Positions 14,472-22,271 of a stretch of 29,687 bases of DNA are shown here, one piece after another (the first letter of the stretch is position 1; every line of letters begins with the position of its first letter). The notes beneath the pieces were generated by a model. It had not been told where the DNA came from. It saw only the letters and a list, made by a program, of their open reading frames with translations, and did not search any database. This DNA is from a virus: the IMG/VR virus record IMGVR_UViG_3300042868_000984, positions 1-29,687 of that record; one strand, written 5' to 3'. The position numbers and the translations under genes are program-made.

Positions 14472-15393
14472 CAGACGGAGCGCCCGTCTGACCTCCTTTG
14501 GGCTTTCTCCAGCTATCTGGGCTTCCAGTTACTGGCCCACCTACATATTCTTGACCGTTTACAATATCGCCCACCTTTAAGTCAGCAGGGATGGCAGTGA
14601 CATTACTGAAGACACGAGGCTTACCCGAAGGTGCAGCCTGACCGCCACCTTCCGGCGTACCGTAACGCGCAAGATAGTCCTGAAGCGTGCCAGTATATAA
14701 CTCACCATCTGGAGTTTTTGCACCAGTTAAAAGAATTTGGCCCGCCTTATAAGCAATGTTACCAAGCAGTTCGCGTCCCTTGGCGCTATATGGGTCAATC
14801 CCAGCACCACGCATTGCGGCAGCGGCATCACCAAAGCCAGTCATCTTATTGGCTGCGTCAGGGTCAACAGCGCGAACCTGAAGATCAATAATACCTTGAG
14901 CCAAGCGTGGGTCGGCATTGGGATTGCCAACCATTGTAGCCAGGTCACGCAACTGCTTTTCTAAAACTGTGTCACCACTTTCTTTAGCAGCATCAGCGCG
15001 GGTATTAAGTTCTGAAACTGCGTTTTGAACATTGACTACCTCATTTGCATCTGGAGAAAGTCCGTAATATGCTTTGCGTGCAGTTTCGAGAAAGAAATTT
15101 CTTCGACCTTCGTCGAGACCTTTCCAATATGTTTGGATGGCATTAACATCGTCAGGTAGCTCTTGAATAGCTAAGTTACGCTGCTCAATCGTTGCTCCTG
15201 GTCCAAGAAGCGTTTTAAAGATAATGGCTTTCTTTGTAGCCTTATCAATTTCTGCCTGCACCTTTTCACGCTGCGCCTGCGCCTGTAAGCGCTGCGCCTC
15301 GACCTGCTGTTGCTGCTGGCCTAGTTGGACGGCTTTAAAAAACGTTTCTCCAGGAGATGGCGTTTTCAGAGTATAATCATAAGGTTGTACCAT
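14458..15393 (-). CDS. DNA-ejection protein, Gln-rich coiled coil (311 aa)
   Basis: GAGG precedes the ATG. The N-terminal 60 residues carry a Gln-rich coiled coil (LGQQQQQVEAQRLQAQAQRE) with Lys/Glu heptads. A mainly helical middle follows, then a Pro/Gly-rich C-terminus (GGGQAAPSGKPR; GGQTGAPSGGFR). This layout and its place between the 208-aa and 1065-aa ejection genes fit the P22 gp7/gp20/gp16 block of proteins injected with the DNA. The exact P22 counterpart cannot be assigned by eye. Its last codons also contain the regulatory hairpin of the following gene. Confidence 0.6.
   Translation of the reverse strand: MVQPYDYTLKTPSPGETFFKAVQLGQQQQQVEAQRLQAQAQREKVQAEIDKATKKAIIFKTLLGPGATIEQRNLAIQELPDDVNAIQTYWKGLDEGRRNFFLETARKAYYGLSPDANEVVNVQNAVSELNTRADAAKESGDTVLEKQLRDLATMVGNPNADPRLAQGIIDLQVRAVDPDAANKMTGFGDAAAAMRGAGIDPYSAKGRELLGNIAYKAGQILLTGAKTPDGELYTGTLQDYLARYGTPEGGGQAAPSGKPRVFSNVTAIPADLKVGDIVNGQEYVGGPVTGSPDSWRKPKGGQTGAPSGGFR
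14469..14498 (-). promoter_or_regulatory. Shine-Dalgarno, bridging hairpin and GTG start of the M15 gene
   Basis: On the minus strand AAGGAGGT (14498-14491) is followed at once by a perfect 7-bp hairpin (CAGACGG / CCGTCTG, 14490-14472, loop of five) and then directly by the GTG start (14471-14469). Folded, the hairpin would bring the Shine-Dalgarno next to the start codon; unfolded, the gap of 19 bases is too long. Phage T4 gene 38 has a comparable arrangement. No other start lies within normal reach of this site. Confidence 0.5.
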
Positions 15394-15401
15394 AAGTTAC
15401 C

Positions 15402-16028
15402 TCAAAATCCTCTGCCGATTGCCAAGCCAGCGAACTGTGCTGGTAGCGATAGTGATTGCTGCCATGCGTTAGCAGCGCCTAGTTTTGCGCCAGCCCGTGC
15501 CGCTCCACCTTGAGCTAAAAGGTCTGCAATAGAACCAGCCGATTGCATACCAGCAGTTCCTACGCCAGCCGCTGATTGCTGACCAAGGGCTGTCAGCCCA
15601 CCCAATCGACCATACTGTTGCTCAAGAAACTGATTTAACAATTGAGGACGAAACTGAGCTAGTGCGCCTTGAACATTGCCACCACGAAGTCCGCCAGTTG
15701 CCGATGCGTTCTGCAAAAGAGCTTCCTCTTGCTGCCGCGCCAAAGCTTGAAACGCTGGGCTTTGCTCTTGCTGCGCTACATATGCTTGCTGCGCTTCTGG
15801 GCCAGCAAGTCCCAATGCTGCCATCTGCGCCTGAAGAGCGGGGCCACCAGCAGATACATACGGCTGCAACAACCCACGCATTTCTTCACGAGCAGCTCGT
15901 GTTTCAGCGACACCAGCTTGGCTGGCATCATACTGTAGCTGCCCAGCGCTCTTTGCCGCTTTAGAGCCAACAGCACTACTAGCTATCGAAGTGCCACCTA
16001 CAACAAGAGCCGTTACTGGATCAGGCAT
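15402..16028 (-). CDS. DNA transfer (ejection) protein, Ala/Gln-rich (208 aa)
   Basis: The N-terminus DPVTALVVGGTSIASSAVGSK has a hydrophobic, glycine-rich start. It is followed by helices rich in Ala and Gln and a segment EEALLQNASATGGLRGGNVQ (about 101-120), which I know from small phage DNA-transfer proteins of this size. No enzyme motif is present. It is the first of the ejection proteins in transcription order. The ATG overlaps the upstream stop by eight bases, indicating coupling. It probably enters the cell with the DNA and helps cross the envelope. Confidence 0.65.
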   Translation of the reverse strand: MPDPVTALVVGGTSIASSAVGSKAAKSAGQLQYDASQAGVAETRAAREEMRGLLQPYVSAGGPALQAQMAALGLAGPEAQQAYVAQQEQSPAFQALARQQEEALLQNASATGGLRGGNVQGALAQFRPQLLNQFLEQQYGRLGGLTALGQQSAAGVGTAGMQSAGSIADLLAQGGAARAGAKLGAANAWQQSLSLPAQFAGLAIGRGF

Positions 16029-16482
16029 CAGACATTTCCTTCATATATTCCTCAAGGCTTTCGCCATAAAGCTTTAGCACAACGTGACCTATTTCCATTG
16101 CCGCTTGCGTGCCGTGAACCAACTGCACTGTAGCAAGAACAATATCATAATATCCAGCACGCCAAACAAAACTGGTAGCGCACGCATTCCCAGATAACTC
16201 AACAGTGTCAGACGCCTTCCACTTTAAAATTGCAGTGCTGACAAGGGGAAGCAATACTAAGGCGTTAACTTGATAGAATGAATTTGACGGCAATCCTACC
16301 AAAGCAGCCCAAATTGCCATGTCAGCATCGTCGCGGTCTATCTTGTCGCCATCAACAATGTCATCAAAAAGCTGAACAACTTGCCATAGGTCAATTAGCC
16401 ACTCAACGGCATCTTCGGGCAAAGCTAATGCTTCCACAAAGTTCCGACGCAACCAGTATTCAGGCGTTCCGCTTTTAAGCAT
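16021..16482 (-). CDS. Hypothetical head-tail region protein (153 aa)
   Basis: AGAGAG lies six bases ahead of the ATG. The protein is acidic and helical, with a striking Asp cluster (LFDDIVDGDKIDRDDADM, about 38-55) and a moderately hydrophobic middle (about 73-85, LVLLPLVSTAILKW). The Asp cluster could bind a divalent metal, but no enzyme family is recognised. It lies between virion genes, overlapping the start of the 208-aa ejection gene, so it may be a structural or assembly protein. Confidence 0.55.
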   Translation of the reverse strand: MLKSGTPEYWLRRNFVEALALPEDAVEWLIDLWQVVQLFDDIVDGDKIDRDDADMAIWAALVGLPSNSFYQVNALVLLPLVSTAILKWKASDTVELSGNACATSFVWRAGYYDIVLATVQLVHGTQAAMEIGHVVLKLYGESLEEYMKEMSDA

Positions 16483-16547
16483 ATTAAGCTCTCTGCTATT
16501 GAGCTACAGGCTGCTCTTAAACGCTCTGTAGCCAAACCATAACACAA

Positions 16548-16949
16548 TCAATCTTCAAATTCAAACTCTCGTTCTTCCCACGCTTGACAAGCACGAAGAT
16601 CATGACAAATAAAACTGAATTTGTGACAATAGCCACGGAATCCAGCGTCAACATCCCAATCGTTCCAAGGTATCTTGTCCATCTTGGCTTGTGTCAAGGT
16701 GCTGTTGTCGTAATATTCGCAGTTGGAGCAGCGGCGGCGACGAGCTTCTTCTTCGTCTACTTGCCACGCATTAGCTAGTGCTGACCAGTATTCAGGGTTA
16801 GCGCCACGCTCATTGCTGGGATTCTCAGGGCCAAGCATCCAGTCATCAATGACCATCTTGGTGTTTTTCTTGTTCTCAGCAGTCGTGATAAATGATTCGC
16901 TTTCACGAAGCCCACCGAAACCTTCGATAATAAATGCTGGCTTTTTCAT
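16548..16949 (-). CDS. Cys-rich hypothetical protein with possible metal site (133 aa)
   Basis: Five cysteines lie in the C-terminal half: C74 and C77 (RCSNCEYY), C108 (GYCHKF), C115 and C121 (RACQAWEE). Spacing CxxC-x30-C-x12-C with a final CxxW loosely resembles small iron-sulfur or zinc-binding proteins; no family can be named safely. The N-terminal half is soluble, with IDDWMLGPENP. It is coupled to the upstream gene as TAATG at 16947-16951 and lies among virion genes. A gap of 65 bases follows before the next gene. Structural metal binding is the most cautious reading. Confidence 0.55.
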   Translation of the reverse strand: MKKPAFIIEGFGGLRESESFITTAENKKNTKMVIDDWMLGPENPSNERGANPEYWSALANAWQVDEEEARRRRCSNCEYYDNSTLTQAKMDKIPWNDWDVDAGFRGYCHKFSFICHDLRACQAWEEREFEFED

Positions 16950-17284
16950 TAGCTCACGAGCCTCCCAGATGCACGAATGTTGATGGCTGAAGCTGTGCCA
17001 GCAATCGTTGAAATGAACCCAGATGCTGGGAGAACGTGTCCGACTAATTCAGGAAACGTATAGGTTTCGGCTGGCTGAAGCGTTTTGGTCTTGACAATAA
17101 GGTTGTCGTTTCCTGTGCTTCCAGAAGGGGCAACAAGGTTTACGCTAATCGTCGCCGCGCTTGCGCTGTAATTAGTAGCCGTAAACTTATCGATGATCGT
17201 CTGCACGCCAGGGGACGTATATTGCGTTGTCTGGCTGTTCTCTGCTGTCTTAGCAGGAATGATGTTACTAATGGATACGGCCAT
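16949..17284 (-). CDS. Small beta-rich virion protein, hypothetical (111 aa)
   Basis: AAGGA is placed nine bases before the ATG. The sequence is Ser/Thr/Ala-rich with alternating hydrophobics (SAATISVNLVAPSG, then LIVKTKTLQPAETYTFPELVGH), suggesting a compact beta-sandwich like phage decoration or tail-tip domains. Cysteine-free, no signal peptide. It follows the 440-aa needle or fibre-like gene and is coupled by TAATG to the next gene. Role inferred only from composition and place. Confidence 0.55.
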   Translation of the reverse strand: MAVSISNIIPAKTAENSQTTQYTSPGVQTIIDKFTATNYSASAATISVNLVAPSGSTGNDNLIVKTKTLQPAETYTFPELVGHVLPASGFISTIAGTASAINIRASGRLVS

Positions 17285-17294
17285 ATCTTATTCC

Positions 17295-18617
17295 TTAATA
17301 CAGCAAGTTGTTAAACGAAGCGGCTTGCATTATAACCCAATTTGTGCCGTTTGACACTAGTGTTGCCCAATTACCAGAAACATTAGTCAAAATCGCTGTT
17401 CCTGCCGAGCCACCGCCTTGCGGAATTACGTTGCTGGAAGCCGAAACAAGGTTCTGATCTTGATTGTTCTGGAACGTAAGATAACGCCCAGGAAATGTCG
17501 CAGCGGACGGAAGTGTCACAGTGCAAGTCGATCCAGACTTGTTATTGATAATCCATGTCTCGCCAAGGCCTACCGTGAAGTCGGCTGTCTTGGTGACAGG
17601 GATTCCGCCACCGCCAGCAATAACAGAAGACGCAGGAACGTTTTCCCAACGCAACTGAGTGCTGTCATACTGAAGCAAGTCGCCATTCGCTAATCCAGTA
17701 ATCTCAACGTTGCTGTCGGTAGCGCCAAGAGCGGAGCCAAATGTCGGACGCACAAACAAGATGCCGTTGGTTGCCGCATTAACAACAGACGCGACAATCA
17801 CTTTAGGATTTGGCGCTGTAGGTACATTCTTGGTCAAACCGCCAGCAACGGCTGGGTTATAATATAGTATCTGCCCGTCAACCCAAGCTTCAACGCCGCC
17901 TGTTGTGTTGACGCCTTTTACTTCACCGAACCAAGTTACATATCCCCAGCCGTTGTTGGCTATGTTTTGTGTAGCTACACCCATGATGTATTCGCTTTGG
18001 GTGGACGTTAAGCCAGTAGCGGGAGCGGCACGCAGTCCGCCGGATGCCCCGACAGTGCCAGTAAACATTACGACTTGGCCTTCAGTGATAGCGGCTGAAG
18101 CCTTGACGCGGTAATATGTTTCTTCGCCAACGTGCTGGATGACTGCGCCACTATCTTCCATGACAATGTTGAGCGTCTTGATAGCGTCAGCATCATCCCA
18201 ATAGACTGTTCCATTTGCAGCGGGGCCAGTAGGATAGCCGCTAGGCTGCGTGTTGAACTGAAGCCAAGGAATATTGTCCTGCTGAAGCGGGGCCATCGTG
18301 CCTAGTTCGGCGCGGGGTTGTACAGCAAAGCCCTGCGCTAGATTGTCAACCTTTGCATCGAGTGAGGCAACGCCAGAGTTGGCATCCGATGCCGTGTTGA
18401 TTAGCGCAACAAGTTCAGCAAGCGCAACGATTTGAGCAAGAGCGTCATTAGCCGCCTGACCGGAATTGCCAGCAGCGAACTCAACGCCTGGGATAATATC
18501 GTTCGTATTTGAATCAACAGTCGCAAACAGCCTTTCGAACTGCTTTATCTGCTCATGATCCTGTAAGAAGGACGCAAGCTGATCGCGTGTTAGGCTTAGC
18601 CTTGTCCGCGTTGCCAT
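17295..18617 (-). CDS. Tail needle- or fibre-like virion protein (440 aa)
   Basis: Residues 1-35 form a conserved-looking helical start (LTRDQLASFLQDHEQIKQFE), then helices of about 50-95 rich in Ala/Leu/Asn that could trimerise. The body from about 110 is beta-rich (WLQFNTQPSGYPTG, GTVYWDDADAIKTLNIVM). The end, about 345-440, resembles fibre C-terminal domains with repeated IINNKSGSTCTVTLPS-type strands. It directly follows the gp10-like gene, the place of the P22 gp26 tail needle, and is coupled by TAATG. It is much longer than gp26, so a fibre role is equally possible. Confidence 0.6.
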   Translation of the reverse strand: MATRTRLSLTRDQLASFLQDHEQIKQFERLFATVDSNTNDIIPGVEFAAGNSGQAANDALAQIVALAELVALINTASDANSGVASLDAKVDNLAQGFAVQPRAELGTMAPLQQDNIPWLQFNTQPSGYPTGPAANGTVYWDDADAIKTLNIVMEDSGAVIQHVGEETYYRVKASAAITEGQVVMFTGTVGASGGLRAAPATGLTSTQSEYIMGVATQNIANNGWGYVTWFGEVKGVNTTGGVEAWVDGQILYYNPAVAGGLTKNVPTAPNPKVIVASVVNAATNGILFVRPTFGSALGATDSNVEITGLANGDLLQYDSTQLRWENVPASSVIAGGGGIPVTKTADFTVGLGETWIINNKSGSTCTVTLPSAATFPGRYLTFQNNQDQNLVSASSNVIPQGGGSAGTAILTNVSGNWATLVSNGTNWVIMQAASFNNLLY

Positions 18618-20026
18618 TAGTACGCTAACGGCTCGATCGCCGCCTCTAGTCTAGCAAACGACATATGCGCGTCTGACGTTCCTTGGAATCGCTGTATGCG
18701 CCAGTTACGCATCCAACCCTGCTGGAACCACACCAAACGCTTTGCACGCTGTCCTGTCTTGCCAGCCTTGATAAACTTTTGCTGACTCCACGTTTCGCCA
18801 TCAGTCGAATAGCTGGTGTTAATTGTTGGGTCGATACCATACGCAGCAGCACCAGTCAGGCCAACCAACTCAAGATTCTGAATGATTGCGCCACGACCTT
18901 CATTGTAAACAATCGTTGTGCCAAACTCCCAGCGTACCTTTTGCCCGTAATGGGTCGAGATGTTGCTGACCATATAGCCTACAGATGTATTTGTTGGGTC
19001 GCCTACCAGCCACTTGTCATAGCAATACACAAGGTTTTGTGCGCGATACTTTGAGAAATCCACCAAGCTGCTTGTCAGAGTAAACCAAACTGGCTGGCCC
19101 AAGTCCTGCGTTGCAGCAGCGTCAAATACAAGCGTGCGATCGGGCAAGTGAATATATAGATGCTCGTGCGCCTTATCGTTACGCGCCTCTAGCTTGACCG
19201 TAGACAGTTGTGCTTCAGTGAACTCAAGCAGGATTTGGTCTATCTCTTGCGTGCTAATCTTATTCGTTTTGGCATTACCGCCAAGATAAATGCCTGGGGC
19301 TTCATTGAATCCGCTACCAAGAAATGCGATGCTCTCTAGATAGACGCAGCAAGCATGAGTGCCGACAACACCCTTTTCAATCTGAGCGCCATCAATGCGC
19401 TGGAACGGGAATAGGTCACCGCCTACGTTGTCATAGACTTCAATGGTGTTCCGATTCAGCGCGTATATCTCATTGCGTAGCTTGAGCAGTGCGACAACGG
19501 GATCAGGGTCAATTTCAGACGAACCATACTTCAGGGGATTAACCTGCGTTGGGTCACTTAGTTCCGTGACAATAAGAAACTCACCATCAGTGGTCATGAA
19601 GTAGCCATCTACCCAAACCACATCCAGAACGATGCCAAGGTCAGGGTCGGTTACTTGCACAAGGCCAAGGCTAGGCGACCAGTAAAAAAGGTCTTCGTTA
19701 GATGCGATAGCCAAGCGATCAAAGCTGTAGTCCATCGTCACTAGTTGACCGTTGTTCCCAACGTCACCCAGAATCGTTACTGCACCTGTGATGGACACTG
19801 TGACAAGCTTAGAACCCATCACGCGATAGCAGACACCATTCCAGTTAATGCCGCCACGATCGATGCCAGGGCCAGTGCCGTTAGCCACCAAGCCATCAGC
19901 AGGACGCAAGAAGCCTTCGCTAATACCATTACTCTTTGGCACTGGAATCATATTGACAGGATAGGACGTACGAAAGTCCGGCCCATTGTCCGTGTAGATT
20001 CCATTGACTATCGGAATTTGAACCAT
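18617..20026 (-). CDS. P22 gp10-like tail hub / packaged DNA stabilization protein (469 aa)
   Basis: Length (469) is close to P22 gp10 (472). The order of landmarks agrees: an N-terminal YPVNMIPVPK segment, a middle EKGVVGTHACC (compare KGIAGTYC in P22), and HLYIHLPDRTLVFDA (compare LLIIHLPRHVLVYDA), with beta-propeller-like repeats throughout. In P22 gp10 hexamers close the tail below gp4 and bind the tailspikes and needle. Here the neighbours (gp4-like upstream, needle or fibre downstream, tailspike with matching head-binding domain) support the same role. Confidence 0.85.
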   Translation of the reverse strand: MVQIPIVNGIYTDNGPDFRTSYPVNMIPVPKSNGISEGFLRPADGLVANGTGPGIDRGGINWNGVCYRVMGSKLVTVSITGAVTILGDVGNNGQLVTMDYSFDRLAIASNEDLFYWSPSLGLVQVTDPDLGIVLDVVWVDGYFMTTDGEFLIVTELSDPTQVNPLKYGSSEIDPDPVVALLKLRNEIYALNRNTIEVYDNVGGDLFPFQRIDGAQIEKGVVGTHACCVYLESIAFLGSGFNEAPGIYLGGNAKTNKISTQEIDQILLEFTEAQLSTVKLEARNDKAHEHLYIHLPDRTLVFDAAATQDLGQPVWFTLTSSLVDFSKYRAQNLVYCYDKWLVGDPTNTSVGYMVSNISTHYGQKVRWEFGTTIVYNEGRGAIIQNLELVGLTGAAAYGIDPTINTSYSTDGETWSQQKFIKAGKTGQRAKRLVWFQQGWMRNWRIQRFQGTSDAHMSFARLEAAIEPLAY

Positions 20027-20042
20027 GTTTTATCCGACAAAG

Positions 20043-20174
20043 TTAGAGGAGGATGTAGCCGCCATCCTCAAGTAATAGAAAGTCGCCGTTTTCCTGAAGC
20101 AAAGCGCCTAGCACTGGGCCACCGCCTGTATTGAAATAACGGAGGCGTGAGCGCAAACGCGTCAGCAGGAACAT
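20043..20174 (-). CDS. Tiny virion-region protein (43 aa)
   Basis: The ATG at 20174 overlaps the TAA of the upstream gene as TAATG, with GAGG about seven bases upstream. The product has a basic start (FLLTRLRSRLRYF), a Gly-rich turn, and a beta-like end (DFLLLEDGGYILL). Similar LLLEDG..ILLE endings are common in phage fibre and tail proteins. Short, but the coupling and ribosome site make translation likely. Function unknown. Confidence 0.5.
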   Translation of the reverse strand: MFLLTRLRSRLRYFNTGGGPVLGALLQENGDFLLLEDGGYILL

Positions 20175-20473
20175 TAGAAGCCCTCGCCTGGAATGATGTG
20201 AAGCGAACCACCGCCAGCAGGGGCAATGTACGCAATCTTATCATAGTCGCGGTTCTTCGAGATTGTTACCTGACCATTAGGTGGAACCAGATAGTCAGCG
20301 GTAGTTGCTGCAACCGTGCCAGTGCCGACGCGAACAAAGCATTCAACCGAGTTACGGCTGGTGATGCAAAGCGTAAGCGTGTTGACGCCAATTTCAGTGC
20401 TTGCAGTCGTTGAGCCTGGGGTAACAGAAAAGCCACGGCCATAAGCTGGGGCAAAGGTTTCAATATCAGCCAT
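20174..20473 (-). CDS. Small hypothetical virion protein (99 aa)
   Basis: AAAGGAG lies well placed before the ATG. Beta-rich, Thr/Gly-rich composition with strands such as VNTLTLCITSRN and ECFVRVGTGTVAAT, then PPNGQVTISKNRDYDKIAYI and a Gly-rich end. This looks like a small beta-sandwich accessory protein. It lies between the DUF5872-like gene and gp10-like gene, so it is probably a virion or tail accessory. Family not recognised. Confidence 0.55.
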   Translation of the reverse strand: MADIETFAPAYGRGFSVTPGSTTASTEIGVNTLTLCITSRNSVECFVRVGTGTVAATTADYLVPPNGQVTISKNRDYDKIAYIAPAGGGSLHIIPGEGF

Positions 20474-20516
20474 AAATAAACTCCTTTAATTTCCTTAGCG
20501 TAAATTGCGCTATCTG

Positions 20517-20801
20517 TCACCACTTAGTCTTGTCAGCCCAATATGCCGCAGACATCTTGCCCTTGGCTATGTTCTTTGCGTGACGGGCCTTAAAGCTTGC
20601 ACGCTTTTTCTTCATCGCTTCAGACTCGTCCTTCTTTGGCGATCCAGCGGTGTTAGCGCCTTGCTCTCCAAATCGAATAGTCTTGATTTTATCACCCACC
20701 TTGGCGACAACAACGTGCGACTTCTTCGGATGCGATGGTGTGCGCTTTGGCTTGTTATAGCCAGCAACGCCCACACGAGTAAGGCGAGAATCCTTTTTCA
20801 T
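20517..20801 (-). CDS. DUF5872-like basic protein (94 aa)
   Basis: Very basic, with the patterns RVGVAGYNKPKRTPSHPKKS, VGDKIKTIRFGEQG and the end SFKARHAKNIAKGKMSAAYW. I associate these with a small phage protein family (DUF5872) of unknown function found among head genes. The family resembles a basic nucleic-acid-binding protein. AAAGG precedes the ATG. Together with the basic mini-proteins nearby it may bind packaged DNA; this is inference. Confidence 0.65.
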   Translation of the reverse strand: MKKDSRLTRVGVAGYNKPKRTPSHPKKSHVVVAKVGDKIKTIRFGEQGANTAGSPKKDESEAMKKKRASFKARHAKNIAKGKMSAAYWADKTKW

Positions 20802-20819
20802 GTGAGCGCCTTTGCTATC

Positions 20820-20939
20820 TTACTTCTTTTTCTTCTTTGCTTTGGTCATCATCATTGACTTACCAGCCTTAGCTGGAGCCTTCTTCGACATTGACATAGC
20901 CTTTGAGCCGTAGCTCATCTTTCCGCCGCCCATTTTCAT
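20820..20939 (-). CDS. Lys/Met-rich mini-protein (39 aa)
   Basis: GGAG lies seven bases before the ATG. The product is almost only Lys, Met, Ser, Gly and Ala, for example KMSYGSKAMSMSKKAPAK and the end MMMTKAKKKKK, with a strong positive charge and no acidic residue. It is too short for usual gene callers. Position between two virion genes, and a ribosome site as good as its neighbours, support that it is real. A DNA-condensing or packaged peptide is a possible role. Confidence 0.5.
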   Translation of the reverse strand: MKMGGGKMSYGSKAMSMSKKAPAKAGKSMMMTKAKKKKK

Positions 20940-20966
20940 TTCAATTCTCCATTAACTAAGTTTAAC

Positions 20967-21293
20967 TTATCCAACACGCCAGATAATGCCGTCGCTGAAT
21001 ACGGGGATTTGGTTCGATCCACCACCAGCAGCGGCAGCGTTGAAAGTTGTCGTGTTGCAGTTCGTGATGAATGCACGCGCACCAGCATTGCCAACAGCAT
21101 TAGGAAGTTGGTCAAAGCGCACAGGGATTGTCTGAACCGAAGTACAAACAACAGCGCCAAAGTTTTGCTCAATAAACTGAGTGAATGTTGTGATCGAGGC
21201 ACGACGCGAGTCGCCTTGATTTGGAACATAAAGGACGAGGTTGTCGCCCATTGAAAGCTGCGTGATAAGCGGAAGCTGATTGATAGTAGGCAT
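20967..21293 (-). CDS. Small virion protein, hypothetical (108 aa)
   Basis: GGAG precedes the ATG. The N-terminus (INQLPLITQLSMGDNLVLYV) and the middle (GDSRRASITTFTQFIEQNF) form a pattern I know from small tail-associated proteins. The C-terminus (GARAFITNCNTTTFNAAAAG, then PVFSDGIIWRVG) resembles the last domain of some fibre proteins. It lies directly after the gp4-like gene. Likely a tail or adaptor accessory; the exact role is not known. Confidence 0.55.
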   Translation of the reverse strand: MPTINQLPLITQLSMGDNLVLYVPNQGDSRRASITTFTQFIEQNFGAVVCTSVQTIPVRFDQLPNAVGNAGARAFITNCNTTTFNAAAAGGGSNQIPVFSDGIIWRVG

Positions 21294-21296
21294 TGA

Positions 21297-21776
21297 TTAA
21301 CTCCATTCAAGAGGGCCATCAGGCCCAGCATTTACAGGGTCATAAGGGCGATTGACGTAAGGGTTATCCCAACGCCAAGGCTTGTTGCCCTGACCGATTG
21401 GCATTGTTGAAGGCAACTGCTGTTCTAGCGGATAGGTTGCGCGTTGCAGCAAGACATTGAAAGCGCCCTTAGCTGATACCTTGGTGTCAGGAGCTACGGC
21501 CTTGCCGTACCCTGGGGCAATACGAATGGCTAGGTTTGTAATGATGGCTTCCCACGCGCTGTCAGGCACATTGGTTTGTTCGTCTAGATCGCTGTCTTGT
21601 GGACTGCTTGGCATTGCGTAGCCAAGGCGGATGCCCATTGCGTTCCATTCAGCAATCATGGAATCTAAGCGCCGCAAAGCAGCCTCTAGCTGTTCAGGCT
21701 GAAGGTCAAAGACGTAATCTGCCAAGCCTATTTCTTCAAAGGCTGACGTTACGAATTGGCGCTTTGTATATCCCAT
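21297..21776 (-). CDS. P22 gp4-like portal adaptor / tail accessory protein (159 aa)
   Basis: Length and pattern agree with P22 gp4 (166 aa): a helical start (KRQFVTSAFEEIGLADY), LRRLDSMIAEWNAMGIRLGY (compare LEAMMAEWYQDGI in P22), ITNLAIRIAPGYGKAV (compare FHNLACRIAPDYALEA), and PSTMPIGQGNK (compare PSRMPTGSGN). In P22, gp4 binds the portal as the first tail ring after packaging; P22 gp4 has also been described with a lytic activity, which I cannot test here. GGAAG precedes the ATG. Confidence 0.8.
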   Translation of the reverse strand: MGYTKRQFVTSAFEEIGLADYVFDLQPEQLEAALRRLDSMIAEWNAMGIRLGYAMPSSPQDSDLDEQTNVPDSAWEAIITNLAIRIAPGYGKAVAPDTKVSAKGAFNVLLQRATYPLEQQLPSTMPIGQGNKPWRWDNPYVNRPYDPVNAGPDGPLEWS

Positions 21777-21777
21777 T

Positions 21778-22098
21778 TCAGACTTCCAATGCTGACGTTA
21801 TACGTTCTGACAGCGTTATATCAGAAGTTCGCGCATTAAACGATACCCCTAATTCTTTCGCTTTAATTTCCAGTTCCTCACGGGTTGGGCCGGAGACTTC
21901 ATCAATCTCAACAGCCTCAACCTTTGGCTTCAGTGGTTGCGCCGCAATCGCGGCATCTTCATAAGACGCAGACCAGCCTTTAGCGATCAATGCGTCGAAA
22001 GCTTCTTTATCCGCAGCGGGGCGAGTAGCATATGTGCCACCACGAGGCTTCTTAAATGGCCCAGGAACGCGATAAAGAATGGTTGGGAAGTCAGTCAT
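21778..22098 (-). CDS. Hypothetical head-region protein with C-terminal HeH/LEM-like end (106 aa)
   Basis: The start overlaps the previous stop as ATGA at 22095-22098. The N-terminal half (FPTILYRVPGP...GTYATRPAADKEAFDALIAKGWS) is a pattern found in small phage head-region proteins. The C-terminal third (TREELEIKAKELGVSFNART) looks like the small HeH/LEM-type helical domain that is added to many phage structural proteins. Function unknown; it lies between basic mini-genes and the gp4-like gene. Confidence 0.6.
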   Translation of the reverse strand: MTDFPTILYRVPGPFKKPRGGTYATRPAADKEAFDALIAKGWSASYEDAAIAAQPLKPKVEAVEIDEVSGPTREELEIKAKELGVSFNARTSDITLSERITSALEV

Positions 22099-22271
22099 TT
22101 CTTTTTGCCCTTCATTGGCTTTGCAGTCTTTGCTGATGCGATGAAGTCAGCCTTTGTCGGCGCTCCCTTGCTACCAGGCTTCTTCATGCGCTCTGGTGTC
22201 TTGCCAGCAGCCTTCTGCGCTTTTATGCGCTTACGCTTCGCATTGATATTTGCGTACAGGCCCATCTTCAT
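22095..22271 (-). CDS. Small basic phage protein with YANIN motif (58 aa)
   Basis: ATGA overlaps on both sides (22268-22271 and 22095-22098) mark it as a coupled gene. The protein is very basic, begins MKMGLYANINAKRKRIK and ends KPMKGKKK, with KPGSKGAPTKADF in the middle. A YANIN..K+ opening occurs in a family of small podovirus proteins of unknown function. Composition suggests DNA or RNA binding inside the capsid, but that is inference. Confidence 0.6.
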   Translation of the reverse strand: MKMGLYANINAKRKRIKAQKAAGKTPERMKKPGSKGAPTKADFIASAKTAKPMKGKKK

